Assembly: GCF_004361065.1 (NCBI RefSeq) | Contig: NZ_SELT01000010.1 | Span: 40,853-104,852 of the forward strand | Origin: Cognatilysobacter terrigena | GTDB lineage: Bacteria > Pseudomonadota > Gammaproteobacteria > Xanthomonadales > Xanthomonadaceae | Reading direction: 5' to 3' | DNA length: 64,000 nt | Part shown: positions 1 through 10,043 of the stretch, piece by piece | Numbering within the stretch: position 1 is the stretch's first letter | Layout: the number at the start of each line of letters is the position of its first letter | The notes under the pieces: model-generated | The model's database searches: none | Told to the model about the DNA's origin: nothing | Seen by the model: the letters and a program-made list of their open reading frames with translations, nothing else | Made by a program: the position numbers and the translations under genes

Positions 1-461
1 TCGTGCTCTTCACGCATTACGCGCAGAAGGAAGACAGCGTCGCCCTGTACGGCTTCCTGCGCGAAGGCGAGCGCAGATTGTTCCGTGACGTGCAGAAAGT
101 GACCGGCATCGGCGCGAAGATCGCGCTGGCCATCCTGTCCGCAGTCAGCGTCGACGAGTTCGCGCGGCTCGTGCAGGCCGGCGACGTCACGGCACTCACG
201 CGCATTCCCGGCATTGGCAAGAAGACGGCCGAACGCATCGTGGTCGAACTGCGCGACCGCGCGGCCGACCTCGCGGGCCTCGGTTCGACACTGGGTGTGA
301 ACACCGGCCTGCCGGCCGATCCGCAGACCGAAGCGGTCGTCGCGTTGCAACAGCTCGGTTACAAGCCCGCCGAGGCGGCGCGCATGGCGAAGGACGCCAC
401 GCAGCCCGGCGACGACACCGCGACCATCATCCGCAAGGCGCTACAGTCCGCGCTCCGCTGA
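1..461 (+). CDS. ruvA: Holliday junction branch migration protein RuvA (5' end outside window)
   Basis: This is the C-terminal ~152 residues of RuvA, the tetrameric DNA-binding subunit that holds a Holliday junction while RuvB pumps DNA through it. The visible part contains the end of the OB-fold domain, the paired helix-hairpin-helix motifs ([13 protein letters not shown] and [13 protein letters not shown]), and the flexible linker plus C-terminal RuvB-contacting domain ([16 protein letters not shown]). A full RuvA is about 195-205 residues, so roughly 45 residues lie upstream; the GTG at position 3 is an internal valine, not the start. ruvB lies downstream, separated from ruvA by a potassium transporter gene. 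Confidence 0.96.
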   Translation, partial: VLFTHYAQKEDSVALYGFLREGERRLFRDVQKVTGIGAKIALAILSAVSVDEFARLVQAGDVTALTRIPGIGKKTAERIVVELRDRAADLAGLGSTLGVNTGLPADPQTEAVVALQQLGYKPAEAARMAKDATQPGDDTATIIRKALQSALR

Positions 462-486
462 GCGAAGGACCGTTCGAGAACGCTCC

Positions 487-2424
487 ATGACCGCTACCGC
501 TTCCACGGTTTCGCCTTCCAACGGCGCCGGCGACACCGGCCATGCGCACCACGGGCATGCCGGCCTCGCGTCGCTGGTCGTGGGCGCGGTCGGCGTGGTG
601 TTCGGGGACATCGGTACCAGCCCGCTCTACACGATGCAGGAGATGTTCCTGCCGCACTACGGGTTGTCGCCGGATGCGCACACGGTGAAGGGCCTGCTGT
701 CACTCGCGTTCTGGGCGCTGATGCTGGTCGTCACGCTGAAGTACGTCATCGTCATCATGCGCGCCGACAACGAAGGCGAGGGCGGCATCATGGCGCTCAC
801 CGCACTCGCGCAGCGCTCGCTGAAGCCGGGTTCGCGGCTCAGTTACACGGTCGGCATCCTGGGTATCTTCGGTGCGTCGCTCTTCTTCGGCGACGGCATG
901 ATCACGCCGCCGGTCACGGTGCTGGGTGCGCTCGACGGCCTGCGCGTGATTTCGCCCGCCTTCTCGCACTTCGTGATGCCGGTCGGCCTGCTGATCCTGT
1001 TCGCGCTGTTCGCGTTCCAGCGCTTCGGTACCGAGACCGTGGGCAAGGCGTTCGGGCCGGTGATGATCGCGTGGTTCATCGTGCTTGCGGTGATCGGCGG
1101 CTACAACATCGCACGCTATCCGTCGGTGCTGTCGGCGCTGAATCCGTACTGGGCGTTCGACTTCTTCACAACCCACGGCGGGCATGCGCTCTTCATCCTC
1201 GGCGCCGTCGTGCTGGCGATCACCGGCGGTGAAGCGCTGTATGCCGACATGGGCCACTTCGGCAAGAAGCCCATTCGCTGGGGCTGGTTCGCATTCGTGC
1301 TGCCGGCGCTGGTGCTCAACTATTTCGGGCAGGGCGCGACGCTGCTGCAGAACCCGGCCGCGCGTTCGAATCCGTTCTACATGTCGATGCCGGACTGGGC
1401 GCAGATCCCGATGCTCGGACTTGCGACGGTCGCCGCCGCGATCGCATCGCAGGCGGTCATCACCGGTGCGTATTCGGTGACGCGCCAGGCGATCCAACTC
1501 GGCTACCTGCCGCGCCTGTCGATCAAGCACACCTCGCGCCAGACCATCGGCCAGATCTACGTGCCGTCGATCAACTGGATGCTGCTCGGCGCGGTCGTCC
1601 TGCTGACGCTGTCGTTCCAGAGCGCCACGAATCTCGCGACCGCGTACGGCCTGTCGGTCACCGGCACGATGCTGATCGACACGCTGCTGCTCGCCGTCGT
1701 CGCCTACACGCGCTGGGAGCGTTCGCGCCGCTGGGTGCTGCCCCTGTGCGGGCTGTTCCTGATCATCGACATCGCCTTCCTCATCGCCAACGGCGGCAAG
1801 CTGTTCACCGGCATCGGCGCGTGGGTGCCGCTGATCATCGGCATCGGCTCGTTCACCGTGATGCGCACCTGGCGTCGCGGCCGCGCGCTGCTGCACGAGG
1901 AAATCCGCAAGGAAGGCATCCAGCTCGACGTGTTCCTGCCCGGGCTGATGCTGTCGCCACCGGTGCGCGTGCCGGGCACGGCGGTCTTCCTGACGGCCGA
2001 TCGCGGCGTCGTGCCGCAGGCGTTCCTGCACAACCTCAAGCACAACAAGGTGCTGCACGAGCGTAACGTCTTCCTCACCATCGAACCGATGACGGTGCCG
2101 ACCGCGCCGAAGGACAAGCGCCTCAAGATCGAATCGATCGGCGAGAACTTCTATCGCATCACCCTGAAGTTCGGCTTCATGGAGACGCCGGACGTGCCGC
2201 TTGCGCTGATGCGGTCCTGCGACAAGGGCGGCATCCATTTCGACCCCATGGACACGACGTATTTCGCGAGCCGCGAGACGGTCGTCGCCAGCAAGCATCG
2301 CGGCATGCCGTTCTGGCGCGACAAGCTGTTCGCGCTCATGCACCGCAATGCGGCGCCGGCGACGTCGTTCTTCCGCATCCCGGGCAACCGCCTCGTCGAG
2401 CTGGGCGCGCAGGTCGAGATCTGA
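487..2424 (+). CDS. kup: KUP family low-affinity potassium uptake transporter
   Basis: A 645-residue protein of the KUP/HAK/KT family, an inner-membrane K+ (probably K+/H+) importer. The first membrane segment carries the family signature [10 protein letters not shown] at about residues 40-49. About twelve hydrophobic helices follow to near residue 455, and then a ~190-residue cytoplasmic C-terminal domain. The length fits the family. The first ~25 residues are Ser/Thr/Gly/His-rich and not part of the conserved core, so the true start could be slightly downstream. It sits between ruvA and ruvB, 25 bases after ruvA, with no functional link to recombination that I can see. Confidence 0.95.
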   Translation: MTATASTVSPSNGAGDTGHAHHGHAGLASLVVGAVGVVFGDIGTSPLYTMQEMFLPHYGLSPDAHTVKGLLSLAFWALMLVVTLKYVIVIMRADNEGEGGIMALTALAQRSLKPGSRLSYTVGILGIFGASLFFGDGMITPPVTVLGALDGLRVISPAFSHFVMPVGLLILFALFAFQRFGTETVGKAFGPVMIAWFIVLAVIGGYNIARYPSVLSALNPYWAFDFFTTHGGHALFILGAVVLAITGGEALYADMGHFGKKPIRWGWFAFVLPALVLNYFGQGATLLQNPAARSNPFYMSMPDWAQIPMLGLATVAAAIASQAVITGAYSVTRQAIQLGYLPRLSIKHTSRQTIGQIYVPSINWMLLGAVVLLTLSFQSATNLATAYGLSVTGTMLIDTLLLAVVAYTRWERSRRWVLPLCGLFLIIDIAFLIANGGKLFTGIGAWVPLIIGIGSFTVMRTWRRGRALLHEEIRKEGIQLDVFLPGLMLSPPVRVPGTAVFLTADRGVVPQAFLHNLKHNKVLHERNVFLTIEPMTVPTAPKDKRLKIESIGENFYRITLKFGFMETPDVPLALMRSCDKGGIHFDPMDTTYFASRETVVASKHRGMPFWRDKLFALMHRNAAPATSFFRIPGNRLVELGAQVEI

Positions 2425-2465
2425 CGCGTCGCACCGCGTGAGCGGCGCCGGGCCATAATCCCGGC

Positions 2466-3500
2466 ATGACCGACACCCGCCTCATCGGAGCCGGCGCGAC
2501 CCACGAGGACGCCGCCGCCGAAGCCTCCATCCGCCCCAAGCGCCTGGACGAGTACCTCGGCCAGGTGCCGGTGCGCGAGCAGATGAAGATCTACATCGAG
2601 GCGGCGAAGGGGCGCGGCGAGGCCCTCGACCACGTGCTGATCTTCGGGCCGCCCGGCCTCGGCAAGACCACGCTGAGCCAAGTCATCGCGAACGAACTGG
2701 GCGTCAACCTGCGGCAGACGTCGGGCCCGGTGATCGAGAAGGCCGGCGACCTCGCCGCGCTGCTGACCAACCTGCAGCCGCACGACGTGCTGTTCGTCGA
2801 CGAGATCCATCGTCTGTCGCCGCTCGTCGAGGAAGTGCTCTATCCGGCGATGGAGGACTTCCAGCTCGACATCATGATCGGCGAAGGCCCCGCCGCCCGT
2901 TCGATCAAGATCGACCTGCCGCCGTTCACGCTCATCGGCGCGACGACTCGCGCGGGCCTCCTGACCGCGCCTCTGCGCGACCGCTTCGGCATCGTGCAGC
3001 GCCTGGAGTTCTACAGCGCGGAGGAGCTGACGAAGATCGTGCAGCGCTCGGCGCAGATCCTCGGCATCGCCTGCCATCCGGATGGCGCGGCGGAAATCGC
3101 GCGACGCTCGCGCGGCACCCCGCGTATCGCCAACCGCCTGCTGCGCCGCGTGCGCGACTTCGCGCAGGTGCGCGGCGACGGCACGATCACGAAGCAAACG
3201 GCGTTCGAGTCGATGTCGATGCTGAAGGTCGACCCCGAAGGTTTCGACGAGCTCGACCGCCGCCTGCTCGCCACCATCATCGAATCGTTCGATGGCGGCC
3301 CCGTCGGCGTGGAATCGCTGGCCGCGGCGCTCAGCGAGGAACGCGGCACGCTCGAGGACGTCGTCGAGCCCTTCCTGATCCAGCAGGGCTACGTGATCCG
3401 CACCGCGCGCGGGCGCATGGCGACGCAGAAGGCCTATCGCCACCTCGGCTTTACGCCGCGCGCGAAGCCGAACGACCTGTTCGAGCCGCCGGCGGTCTGA
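2466..3500 (+). CDS. ruvB: Holliday junction branch migration ATPase RuvB
   Basis: RuvB is the hexameric AAA+ motor of the RuvABC complex. The 344-residue protein has Walker [10 protein letters not shown] at 61-69, Walker B DEIH at 112-115, the sensor/arginine-finger region [17 protein letters not shown] near 158-175, and a C-terminal winged helix that binds DNA. Length and motif order are normal. The ATG at 2466 is 41 bases after kup, and the N-terminal stretch [11 protein letters not shown] is typical of RuvB. Confidence 0.97.
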   Translation: MTDTRLIGAGATHEDAAAEASIRPKRLDEYLGQVPVREQMKIYIEAAKGRGEALDHVLIFGPPGLGKTTLSQVIANELGVNLRQTSGPVIEKAGDLAALLTNLQPHDVLFVDEIHRLSPLVEEVLYPAMEDFQLDIMIGEGPAARSIKIDLPPFTLIGATTRAGLLTAPLRDRFGIVQRLEFYSAEELTKIVQRSAQILGIACHPDGAAEIARRSRGTPRIANRLLRRVRDFAQVRGDGTITKQTAFESMSMLKVDPEGFDELDRRLLATIIESFDGGPVGVESLAAALSEERGTLEDVVEPFLIQQGYVIRTARGRMATQKAYRHLGFTPRAKPNDLFEPPAV

Positions 3501-3642
3501 CGTTCGGGTACCGCGTCGCAGCGGTTTTGCTGCGGCAAGCTAGGCACGGAGCGCGAACGACTGAACGTCGCGCGAACCGGCGGGTCGATCCCGTCGTCGC
3601 ACGGCGGGTAGACTGGCCCGCCCGCCGCACCGTACGGAGCGC

Positions 3643-4047
3643 ATGTTCAGCCTGCCGGTCCGCATCTACTGGGAAGACACCGACGCCGGCGGCGTCGTGT
3701 ACCACGCGCGCTACGTCGCATTCCTGGAGCGCGCGCGCTCGGAGTGGATGCGCGCGAACGGCCACGGGCAGGCGTCATTGCAGGCCGAAGGCCTGGTCTT
3801 CGCAGTGCGCGCGATGACGCTCGATTTCCTCAAGCCCGCGCGCCTCGACGACGCACTGACCGTCACCTGCGAACTCGCCGAATGCCGGCGCGCCAGCCTG
3901 TCGTTCCGGCAGGCGATCGAGCGCGACGGGGAACGCCTGCTCGCGTCGACGGTCCGAATCGCTGCGCTCGACGCGGCGACGTTCCGTCCCGCCCCGATCC
4001 CGCCCGGGCTGCATGCGCAGCTCGCCGCCCTCGAATCCAAGAACTGA
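3643..4047 (+). CDS. ybgC: Tol-Pal system-associated acyl-CoA thioesterase YbgC
   Basis: A 134-residue hotdog-fold thioesterase. The motif EDTDAGGVVYHARY at about residues 11-24 carries the catalytic aspartate (D14) and the following histidine of the YbgC family. The family hydrolyses acyl-CoA, and its gene almost always opens the tol-pal operon, as it does here (tolQ starts 75 bases downstream). It is cytoplasmic, possibly membrane-associated through phospholipid enzymes. Confidence 0.94.
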   Translation: MFSLPVRIYWEDTDAGGVVYHARYVAFLERARSEWMRANGHGQASLQAEGLVFAVRAMTLDFLKPARLDDALTVTCELAECRRASLSFRQAIERDGERLLASTVRIAALDAATFRPAPIPPGLHAQLAALESKN

Positions 4048-4122
4048 CGTCCGCCGCATGGACCGGAGACCCCGCATGACCGCATCGCACCGTCCGCACG
4101 CTTCGACGCCGGAGATCGCCCG

Positions 4123-4923
4123 ATGAGCGCGCTGTCGCTGATGCTGCAGTCCAGCCCGAGCGCGCTGCCGGATGCCGCGCCTGCGAACGTGCAGCCGCTC
4201 GCCGATGCGACGCAGGCGGCGACGACCGCCGCGGCACCCGCGGCCGGCTCGATCGATCTCGTGCATCTCGTCGCCGCGGCCAGCCTGCCGGTGCAGCTGA
4301 TCATGCTTTTGCTGATCGTCGCCTCGATCGGCTCGTGGATCATCATCTTCCGCAAAGCCGCGCTGCTGCGCCGCGCGAAGCGCGAAGCGATGCAGTTCGA
4401 AGAGCGCTTCTGGTCGGGCGCAGAACTCAACAAGCTCTATGAAGGCGCGAGCGGCCACGGCCGCAACGTCGGCGGCATGGAAGCCATCTTCGAAGCCGGT
4501 TTCCGCGATTTCAACCGCCTGCGCCAGCGTCGCGGCGCCGATCCCGATGCGCAGCTCGAAGCGGCACAGCGCGGCATGCGCGCCACCGCGTCGCGCGAAC
4601 TCGATTCGCTGGAGCACAACCTCGAACTGCTGGCGAACATCGGTTCGACGTCGCCGTACATCGGCCTTGTCGGCACCGTGTTCGGCATCATGGTGACGAT
4701 GCATTCGCTGCTTGCCAGTTCGCAGCAGGTCGGCATCAAGGACGTTGCCCCGGGCATTTCCGAAGCGCTGCTCGCGACCGCGATGGGCCTGTTCGTCGCG
4801 ATCCCCGCGGTGTGGGCGTACAACCGCTTCGCGACCGCGGTCGAGCGCCTGGCGACGCGCTACGAGGCCTTCGCCGAGGAGTTCTCGTCGATCCTGCAGC
4901 GACAGTCGCATCTCGAGGGCTGA
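4123..4923 (+). CDS. tolQ: Tol-Pal proton channel subunit TolQ
   Basis: TolQ is the inner-membrane channel-forming subunit that, with TolR, uses the proton motive force to drive TolA and constrict the outer membrane at division. The 266-residue protein has a first membrane helix at about 57-77. Two further helices lie in the MotA/TolQ/ExbB domain (NIGSTSPYIGLVGTVFGIM near 168 and a helix after GISEALLATAMGLF). An Ala/Pro-rich N-terminal extension of about 40 residues precedes TM1, longer than in E. coli TolQ. It is followed after 3 bases by tolR. Confidence 0.95.
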   Translation: MSALSLMLQSSPSALPDAAPANVQPLADATQAATTAAAPAAGSIDLVHLVAAASLPVQLIMLLLIVASIGSWIIIFRKAALLRRAKREAMQFEERFWSGAELNKLYEGASGHGRNVGGMEAIFEAGFRDFNRLRQRRGADPDAQLEAAQRGMRATASRELDSLEHNLELLANIGSTSPYIGLVGTVFGIMVTMHSLLASSQQVGIKDVAPGISEALLATAMGLFVAIPAVWAYNRFATAVERLATRYEAFAEEFSSILQRQSHLEG

Positions 4924-4926
4924 GCC

Positions 4927-5364
4927 ATGTCGCTCGCGCTCAGGCGGCATCGCCGCCGCAAGCTCAAATCCGAGATCAACGTCGTGCCGTACATCGACGT
5001 GATGCTCGTGCTGCTGGTCATCTTCATGATCACCGCGCCGCTTCTGAACCTCGGCGTGGATGTCGACCTGCCGAAGTCGAACGCGAAATCGCTGCAGCAG
5101 AAGACCGAGCCCGTCGTCGTGCAGGTCGACGCCGAGGGCAACTACTTCCTCGCGGTGAAGGCGGGCAGCAACGAAGCGGTGAGCGCGTCCGAACTCGCCG
5201 CGCGGCTGTCGACGATCGTCGCGCAGAACCATGACGCACAGGTGCTGATCGGTGCCGACGCGAAGGCGAGCTACCAGACCGTCACCGATGCGATCGACGT
5301 GCTGAAGAAGGCCGGCGTGGAGAAGGTGTCGCTGATCAGCTCGCCCAAGGGCTCTTCGAAGTGA
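4927..5364 (+). CDS. tolR: Tol-Pal proton channel subunit TolR
   Basis: A 145-residue ExbD/TolR protein: a short basic cytoplasmic tail, one membrane helix at about 18-38 containing the proton-conducting aspartate in NVVPYIDVMLVLLVIF, and a periplasmic domain. Its TGA stop overlaps the GTG start of tolA (GTGA), so translational coupling is likely. It works with TolQ as the stator that energises TolA. Confidence 0.95.
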   Translation: MSLALRRHRRRKLKSEINVVPYIDVMLVLLVIFMITAPLLNLGVDVDLPKSNAKSLQQKTEPVVVQVDAEGNYFLAVKAGSNEAVSASELAARLSTIVAQNHDAQVLIGADAKASYQTVTDAIDVLKKAGVEKVSLISSPKGSSK

Positions 5365-6251
5365 AGGTGAGGGCGGCCGACGACGCCACCGCGGTCGCGC
5401 TGGCGATCGCGTTGCACGTCGTGCTCGGGCTGCTGCTGTGGCTCACGATGCGGCCGAGCGACACCATGCAGGCGAGTGCCGGTGGCATGGCCGCGGACGT
5501 CGTCGACGTCGGCCAGCTGTCGGCGGCGATGCAGCGCACGTTGCGCCATCGTCCCGAACCGGTCGAGCCCCTGCCCGAACCGGTGCCGGATGAGCAACCC
5601 GAAGTCACGCCGCCACCGCAACAGACCGCGCCGCAGCAACAGCTGACGCAGCCGGACGACGTCGACCAGCAAGCGGTGGTCGAAACGCCGACGCCGCAGA
5701 AGGCCACTGAAACCAAGCCCCAGGACGAAAAGCACACGCAGCAACAGGCCGACCTCACCAATCCGGTCGACGCGCAACAACAGGCGCAGCAGAAGCTGAA
5801 GGCCGAGAAGGAAGCGCAGCTCGCCGAGATCCGCAGGCGCCGCGCCGCGGCCTCGCGCGAAGCGCTCGCGGCGGAGGAGAGGCTGGCGCAGCTCACCGCA
5901 CCGCGCGCGGGTTCGGCCGCGCAGCAGGCGGCTCAGGCGGATGCGCAGGCCAGTGGCACCGGCGCGGCCGACGACGGCCTGCTCGGTCGCTACGCCGCGG
6001 CGTTGCAGGAGGCGATCCGCGCGAAGTGGGTGCGCCCGGACAACATTCCGTCGGGCGCGGGCTGCCGCCTCGTGATCCGCCAGCTGCCGGGCGGCGAAGT
6101 CGTGGATGCGCAGGTCACGTCGCCCTGCGTCTACGACGAGGCCGGCCGCCGCTCCATCGAAGCTGCGGTGCTGAAGGCGCAACCGCTTCCCTACGCAGGC
6201 TTCGAAAAGGTCTTCAAGCGGGAGTTGACGCTCAACTTCCGGGCGCCCTGA
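5361..6251 (+). CDS. tolA: Tol-Pal energy-transducing protein TolA
   Basis: A 296-residue TolA: N-terminal anchor helix (about 11-30), a long Gln/Glu/Ala-rich helical domain II with the low-complexity run PPPQQTAPQQQLTQP, and a globular C-terminal domain III with two cysteines (SGAGCRLVI and TSPCVYDE), which form the disulfide in known TolA structures. The GTG start overlaps the tolR stop. The protein spans the periplasm to contact TolB and Pal. A 109-base gap separates it from tolB, longer than the other gaps in this operon, and could hold a secondary promoter. Confidence 0.92.
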   Translation: MKVRAADDATAVALAIALHVVLGLLLWLTMRPSDTMQASAGGMAADVVDVGQLSAAMQRTLRHRPEPVEPLPEPVPDEQPEVTPPPQQTAPQQQLTQPDDVDQQAVVETPTPQKATETKPQDEKHTQQQADLTNPVDAQQQAQQKLKAEKEAQLAEIRRRRAAASREALAAEERLAQLTAPRAGSAAQQAAQADAQASGTGAADDGLLGRYAAALQEAIRAKWVRPDNIPSGAGCRLVIRQLPGGEVVDAQVTSPCVYDEAGRRSIEAAVLKAQPLPYAGFEKVFKRELTLNFRAP

Positions 6252-6360
6252 GGGACTTGGTGTACGGCGCCTGTCAAGCCGCTAAACCATTCAGGTGTGA
6301 GCTAGGATTCACGAACGGGCTGCTACCTGTATGCGCCCCTGACGGACGTGAGGAATCGCG

Positions 6361-7668
6361 ATGAGTCGACTCGTGTCGTGGCTGGTCCTGTGCATCTTCG
6401 CGCTGCTGCCCCTGGCGGCGGGCGCGCAACAGCAGGGCCTGGAGATCGACATCGTCGGCGGCAACGCGGCCGCGCTGCCGATCGCGGTGGTGCCTTTCCA
6501 GAACGGCACGGGCGCGACGGACGAGGCGTCCATCGTCGCCGCGGACCTCAATCGCTCCGGTCAGTTCAAGTCGCTGCCCGTCGAGGCGCTGCCCGAGCGT
6601 CCGACGCGCAGCGAGGAAGTGAATTACCCCGCGTGGCGCGCGATCAACCAGGACTACGTCGTCGTCGGCCGCGTGCTCGACGCGGGCGGCGGTGCATATC
6701 GCGTCGAATACGAACTGCTCGACGTCGCCAAGCAGACGCGCCTTCTCGGATTCGCGCTCACCGCGCGCAGTGGCCAGCTGCGCGACGTCGCGCACCAGAT
6801 CGCCGACGCGATCTACGAAAAGATCACCGGCGTGCGCGGCGCGTTCTTCACGCGCATCGCGTACGTCACGCAGAGCGGCGCGGGCAACGGTGCGCGCTAT
6901 GCGCTCGTCATCGCCGACAGCGACGGTTACAACCCGCAGACGGTCGTGCGCTCCACCGAACCGCTGATGTCGCCGTCGTGGAGCCCGGACGGTGCGCGCC
7001 TCGCATACGTCGGCTTCGAGGGCGGCAACTCGGCGATCTACATCCAGACGATCGCGAGCGGCGCGCGCGAAGTCGTCGCGCATTTCCGCGGCATCAACGG
7101 CTCGCCGGAGTTCTCGCCGGACGGCCGTCGCCTCGCGATGACGCTGTCGCGCTCGGGCAACCCCGAGGTCTACGTGATGGATCTCGGCAGCCGCGCGCTC
7201 ACGCAGGTCAGCAACCACTACGCGATCGATACGGAGCCAACGTGGAGCGCGGACGGTTCGCGCATCTATTTCACGTCCGACCGTGGCGGCCGCCCGCAGA
7301 TCTATAGCGCGTCGGCGTCCGGTGGCAGCGCGACGCGCGTGACCTTCCAGGGCTCGTACAACGCGAGCGCCACCGTGTCGTATGACGGCAAGAAGATCGC
7401 GACCGCGCAGGGCTCGGGCAACACGTATCGCATCGCGATGATGGATTCCTCCGTCGGCAGCGCACGCTGGAGCCTGCTGTCGCCGGGTAATCTCGATGAA
7501 TCCCCGAGCTTCGCGCCCAACGCGAGCATGCTCATCTACGCCGCGCGCGAAGGCGGCCGCGGCGTGCTGTACGCCGTATCCGCCGACGCCCGCGTCCGCC
7601 AGCGCCTCGTGCTCGCCGATGGCGACGTGCGCGAGCCCGCGTGGGGCCCTTATCGCACGCCGCGTTGA
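6361..7668 (+). CDS. tolB: Tol-Pal periplasmic beta-propeller protein TolB
   Basis: TolB is the periplasmic partner of Pal and TolA. The 435-residue precursor has a signal peptide ending near AGAQQ (about residue 23), an N-terminal alpha/beta domain, and a C-terminal six-bladed propeller. The propeller repeats end in motifs such as [28 protein letters not shown] and [16 protein letters not shown]. The start is supported by GAGG about 9 bases upstream of the ATG. Length is normal. Confidence 0.96.
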   Translation: MSRLVSWLVLCIFALLPLAAGAQQQGLEIDIVGGNAAALPIAVVPFQNGTGATDEASIVAADLNRSGQFKSLPVEALPERPTRSEEVNYPAWRAINQDYVVVGRVLDAGGGAYRVEYELLDVAKQTRLLGFALTARSGQLRDVAHQIADAIYEKITGVRGAFFTRIAYVTQSGAGNGARYALVIADSDGYNPQTVVRSTEPLMSPSWSPDGARLAYVGFEGGNSAIYIQTIASGAREVVAHFRGINGSPEFSPDGRRLAMTLSRSGNPEVYVMDLGSRALTQVSNHYAIDTEPTWSADGSRIYFTSDRGGRPQIYSASASGGSATRVTFQGSYNASATVSYDGKKIATAQGSGNTYRIAMMDSSVGSARWSLLSPGNLDESPSFAPNASMLIYAAREGGRGVLYAVSADARVRQRLVLADGDVREPAWGPYRTPR

Positions 7669-7714
7669 GCGTCGTGAGCCGTAACCCCGATCGAACAACC
7701 ACGAGGAACGACCC

Positions 7715-8242
7715 ATGAACGTGAACTCCGCCAGCAAGCTCCTGATCGTCGCCGCGATGTGCACCCTCGCGATGGCGTGCTCGAAGAAGGTCAAGGAAAC
7801 GCCGCCGACCGACACCGGCACCGTCGGCACCACGCAGCCGGCCGTCGACAACGGTCCGACCACCGCGGGCATGTATGGCCCGAACGACCTCGACACGGAT
7901 TCGTGCCTGCGCCAGCGCGTCGTCTACTTCGATCTCGACCAGGACGCGCTGAAGCCGGAGTTCCAGGCGATCGTGAACTGCCACGCCAAGTACCTGCGCG
8001 ATCGTCCGTCCTCGCGCATGACGCTCGACGGCCACGCCGACGAGCGCGGCAGCCGCGACTACAACCTCGCGCTTGGCGAGCGCCGCGCGAACGCCGTGTC
8101 GTCGGCGATGCAGGCCGCGGGCGGCCAGTCGTCGCAGCTCACCGTCAACAGCTTCGGCGAAGAGAAGCCGGTCTGCACCGAGTCGGGCGAGGATTGCTGG
8201 TCGAAGAACCGTCGCGTCGAGATCAGCTACAGCGCGCGCTGA
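7715..8242 (+). CDS. pal: Peptidoglycan-associated lipoprotein Pal
   Basis: A 175-residue outer-membrane lipoprotein. The signal peptide ends in a lipobox at LAMAC, so Cys22 is the lipidated residue. The C-terminal OmpA-like domain contains the peptidoglycan-binding signature LDGHADERGSRDYN and LALGERRANAV. Pal anchors the outer membrane to the wall and to TolB. A strong rho-independent terminator follows 20 bases after the stop, so much of the transcription may end here before cpoB. Confidence 0.96.
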   Translation: MNVNSASKLLIVAAMCTLAMACSKKVKETPPTDTGTVGTTQPAVDNGPTTAGMYGPNDLDTDSCLRQRVVYFDLDQDALKPEFQAIVNCHAKYLRDRPSSRMTLDGHADERGSRDYNLALGERRANAVSSAMQAAGGQSSQLTVNSFGEEKPVCTESGEDCWSKNRRVEISYSAR

Positions 8243-8262
8243 TCGCACGCACCGCACGACAG

Positions 8263-8289
8263 ACGGGCCGCCACGCGCGGCCCGTTTTC
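8263..8289 (+). terminator. Rho-independent terminator after pal
   Basis: An 8-base perfect stem, ACGGGCCG at 8263-8270 pairing with CGGCCCGT at 8278-8285 around a 7-base loop, runs directly into TTTTC. It lies 20 bases after the pal stop. Confidence 0.8.
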
Positions 8290-8377
8290 GTTCGCGGCGA
8301 CGCATTCATCGTCGCGACAGTCGAATCGCCACGCGCCCGCGGCATACTCGGGCGCACGATCGAACCGGGGACCTGAC

Positions 8378-9208
8378 ATGACCATGCCTCGCGCGCTCAC
8401 GCTCGCCGTCGCCCTTGCGCTCGTCGCGCCGCTGCCCGCGGCCGCGCAACGCGCGAGCCTCGCCGACCGCGTCGCCGCACTGGAAGTGCGCGCCGCGAAT
8501 CCGCAGAACGTCGACCTCGTCAACCAGATCGCGCAACTGCGCACCGAGATCCAGTCGCTGCGGGGACAGCTCGAGGAAGCGCAGCAGGCGAACGAGCAGC
8601 TGCGCAATTCGATGCGGACGCAGTACCTCGACGTCGACGGGCGACTTCAGCGCCTCGAGGGCGCCGCGCAGCCCGTCGCGGCGCCCGCGGCACCCGCGGT
8701 GACGGCGCCGACGCCCGCCAAACCCAAACCCGGGTCGACGGCCAAGCCCGCCGCAACGTCTTCGGCGATCAAGCCCCCCAAGCCGGCCGCTCCCGCCGCC
8801 TCGGCCGGCAGCGCGGCGCCCACCGGTGCCGAGCTCGCCGCCTACAACGCCGCGTTCGATGCGCTGAAGGCCGGCCGCTACGCCGACGCGTCGCGCCTGT
8901 TCGCGGACTTCCTCGACAAGTACCCGGGCGGCGTCTACGCGCCGAACGCGCTCTACTGGCTCGGCGAGAGCTACTACGCGACGCACAACTACGCCGAGGC
9001 CGTCGGCCCGTTCACGCAGCTGCTGGACCGCTTCCCGACGCACGACAAGGCGCCCGGCGCCCTGCTCAAGCTCGGCCTGACCCGCCAGAACCTGCGTGAT
9101 GAAGACGGCGCGCGCGGCGCCTACGCCGACGTCGTCGCCCGCTATCCGGGTAGCGATGCCGCGCGCTCGGCCGCCGACCGCCTGCGCGCGATGGGCCCGG
9201 GTCGCTGA
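8378..9208 (+). CDS. cpoB: Cell division coordinator CpoB (YbgF, Tol-Pal TPR protein)
   Basis: A 276-residue periplasmic protein with a signal peptide (cleavage near PAAAAQ, about residue 22), an N-terminal coiled coil (about 25-90), an Ala/Pro/Lys linker, and a C-terminal TPR domain starting near ELAAYNAAFDALKAGRY. In E. coli CpoB links the Tol machine to PBP1B-driven wall synthesis at the septum. Here its gene closes the tol-pal cluster, and mrcB itself is also in this window. The linker is longer and more Ala/Pro-rich than in E. coli. Confidence 0.93.
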   Translation: MTMPRALTLAVALALVAPLPAAAQRASLADRVAALEVRAANPQNVDLVNQIAQLRTEIQSLRGQLEEAQQANEQLRNSMRTQYLDVDGRLQRLEGAAQPVAAPAAPAVTAPTPAKPKPGSTAKPAATSSAIKPPKPAAPAASAGSAAPTGAELAAYNAAFDALKAGRYADASRLFADFLDKYPGGVYAPNALYWLGESYYATHNYAEAVGPFTQLLDRFPTHDKAPGALLKLGLTRQNLRDEDGARGAYADVVARYPGSDAARSAADRLRAMGPGR

Positions 9209-9222
9209 GCGGCTGAACGCCA

Positions 9223-9243
9223 CCGCCGGTGCGGTGCCGGCGG
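9223..9243 (+). other. GC-rich hairpin between cpoB and queE
   Basis: CCGCCGG (9223-9229) and CCGGCGG (9237-9243) form a 7-base stem with a 7-base loop, 15 bases after the cpoB stop. No T-run follows, so it is at best a weak terminator or an mRNA-end stabiliser. I see no preQ1 riboswitch signature here. Confidence 0.35.
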
Positions 9244-9269
9244 AGGAGGGCGGGCGGTAAAATCGCCGG

Positions 9270-9944
9270 ATGAGCGTCCCCGTCACCGCGGCCGCCGCGG
9301 CCCCCGAGCGGCTGCGGCTGACCGAGATTTTCCTGTCCCTGCAGGGCGAGTCGAACTCCGTCGGCTGGCCGACCGTGTTCGTGCGCCTGACCGGCTGCCC
9401 GCTGCGCTGCCAGTACTGCGACACCACGTATTCCTTCCACGGCGGCGACTGGTGGGAGATCGACGCGATCCTCGCGGAAGTCGCGCGCCTCGGCGTTCGC
9501 CATGTCTGCGTCACCGGCGGCGAGCCGCTCGCGCAGAAGCGTTGCTTGATCCTGCTGCAGCGCCTGTGCGACGCCGGCTACACCGTGTCGCTGGAGACGT
9601 CCGGCGCGCTCGACATCGGCGGGGTCGATCCGCGCGTGATCCGCGTCGTCGACATCAAGACGCCGGGCTCGGCCGAGGTGCATCGCAACCGCTGGGAGAA
9701 CATCCCGCTGCTGACGCCGCGCGACGAAGTGAAGTTCGTCATCTGCTCGCGCGAGGACTACGAGTGGTCGCGCGGCATCGTCGCTGAGCATGCGTTGAGC
9801 GCACGCTGCGACGTGCTGTTCTCGCCGAGCTTCGGGCAGGTCGCGCCGCGCGAGCTTGCGCAATGGATCGTCGACGACCGTCTGCCGGTGCGCTTCCAGC
9901 TGCAGCTCCACAAGATCCTCTGGGGCGACGAACCCGGGCGTTGA
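9270..9944 (+). CDS. queE: 7-carboxy-7-deazaguanine synthase QueE (radical SAM)
   Basis: QueE converts 6-carboxytetrahydropterin to 7-carboxy-7-deazaguanine in queuosine biosynthesis. The 224-residue protein has the radical-SAM cluster motif CPLRCQYC (Cys43, Cys47, Cys50), the substrate loop SLQGESNSVGWPTVF before it and the SAM-binding CVTGGEPL motif after it. Length is normal. It is followed by queC after 99 bases, so the two consecutive pathway enzymes are probably cotranscribed. Confidence 0.95.
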   Translation: MSVPVTAAAAAPERLRLTEIFLSLQGESNSVGWPTVFVRLTGCPLRCQYCDTTYSFHGGDWWEIDAILAEVARLGVRHVCVTGGEPLAQKRCLILLQRLCDAGYTVSLETSGALDIGGVDPRVIRVVDIKTPGSAEVHRNRWENIPLLTPRDEVKFVICSREDYEWSRGIVAEHALSARCDVLFSPSFGQVAPRELAQWIVDDRLPVRFQLQLHKILWGDEPGR

Positions 9945-10043
9945 GCCCTTGCGACGTCTGCGCGATGTCGCGCAGCGCGTCGGTCGAGCATTCGTCGCGC
10001 CGCACGTCTCAATGCATTTCCGATCCACCTCGATTGACGCAGG

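Noticed and set aside
9209..9269. preQ1 riboswitch upstream of queE
   Set aside because: Only a GC hairpin is present. The conserved preQ1 aptamer features, including an A-rich tail, are not seen.
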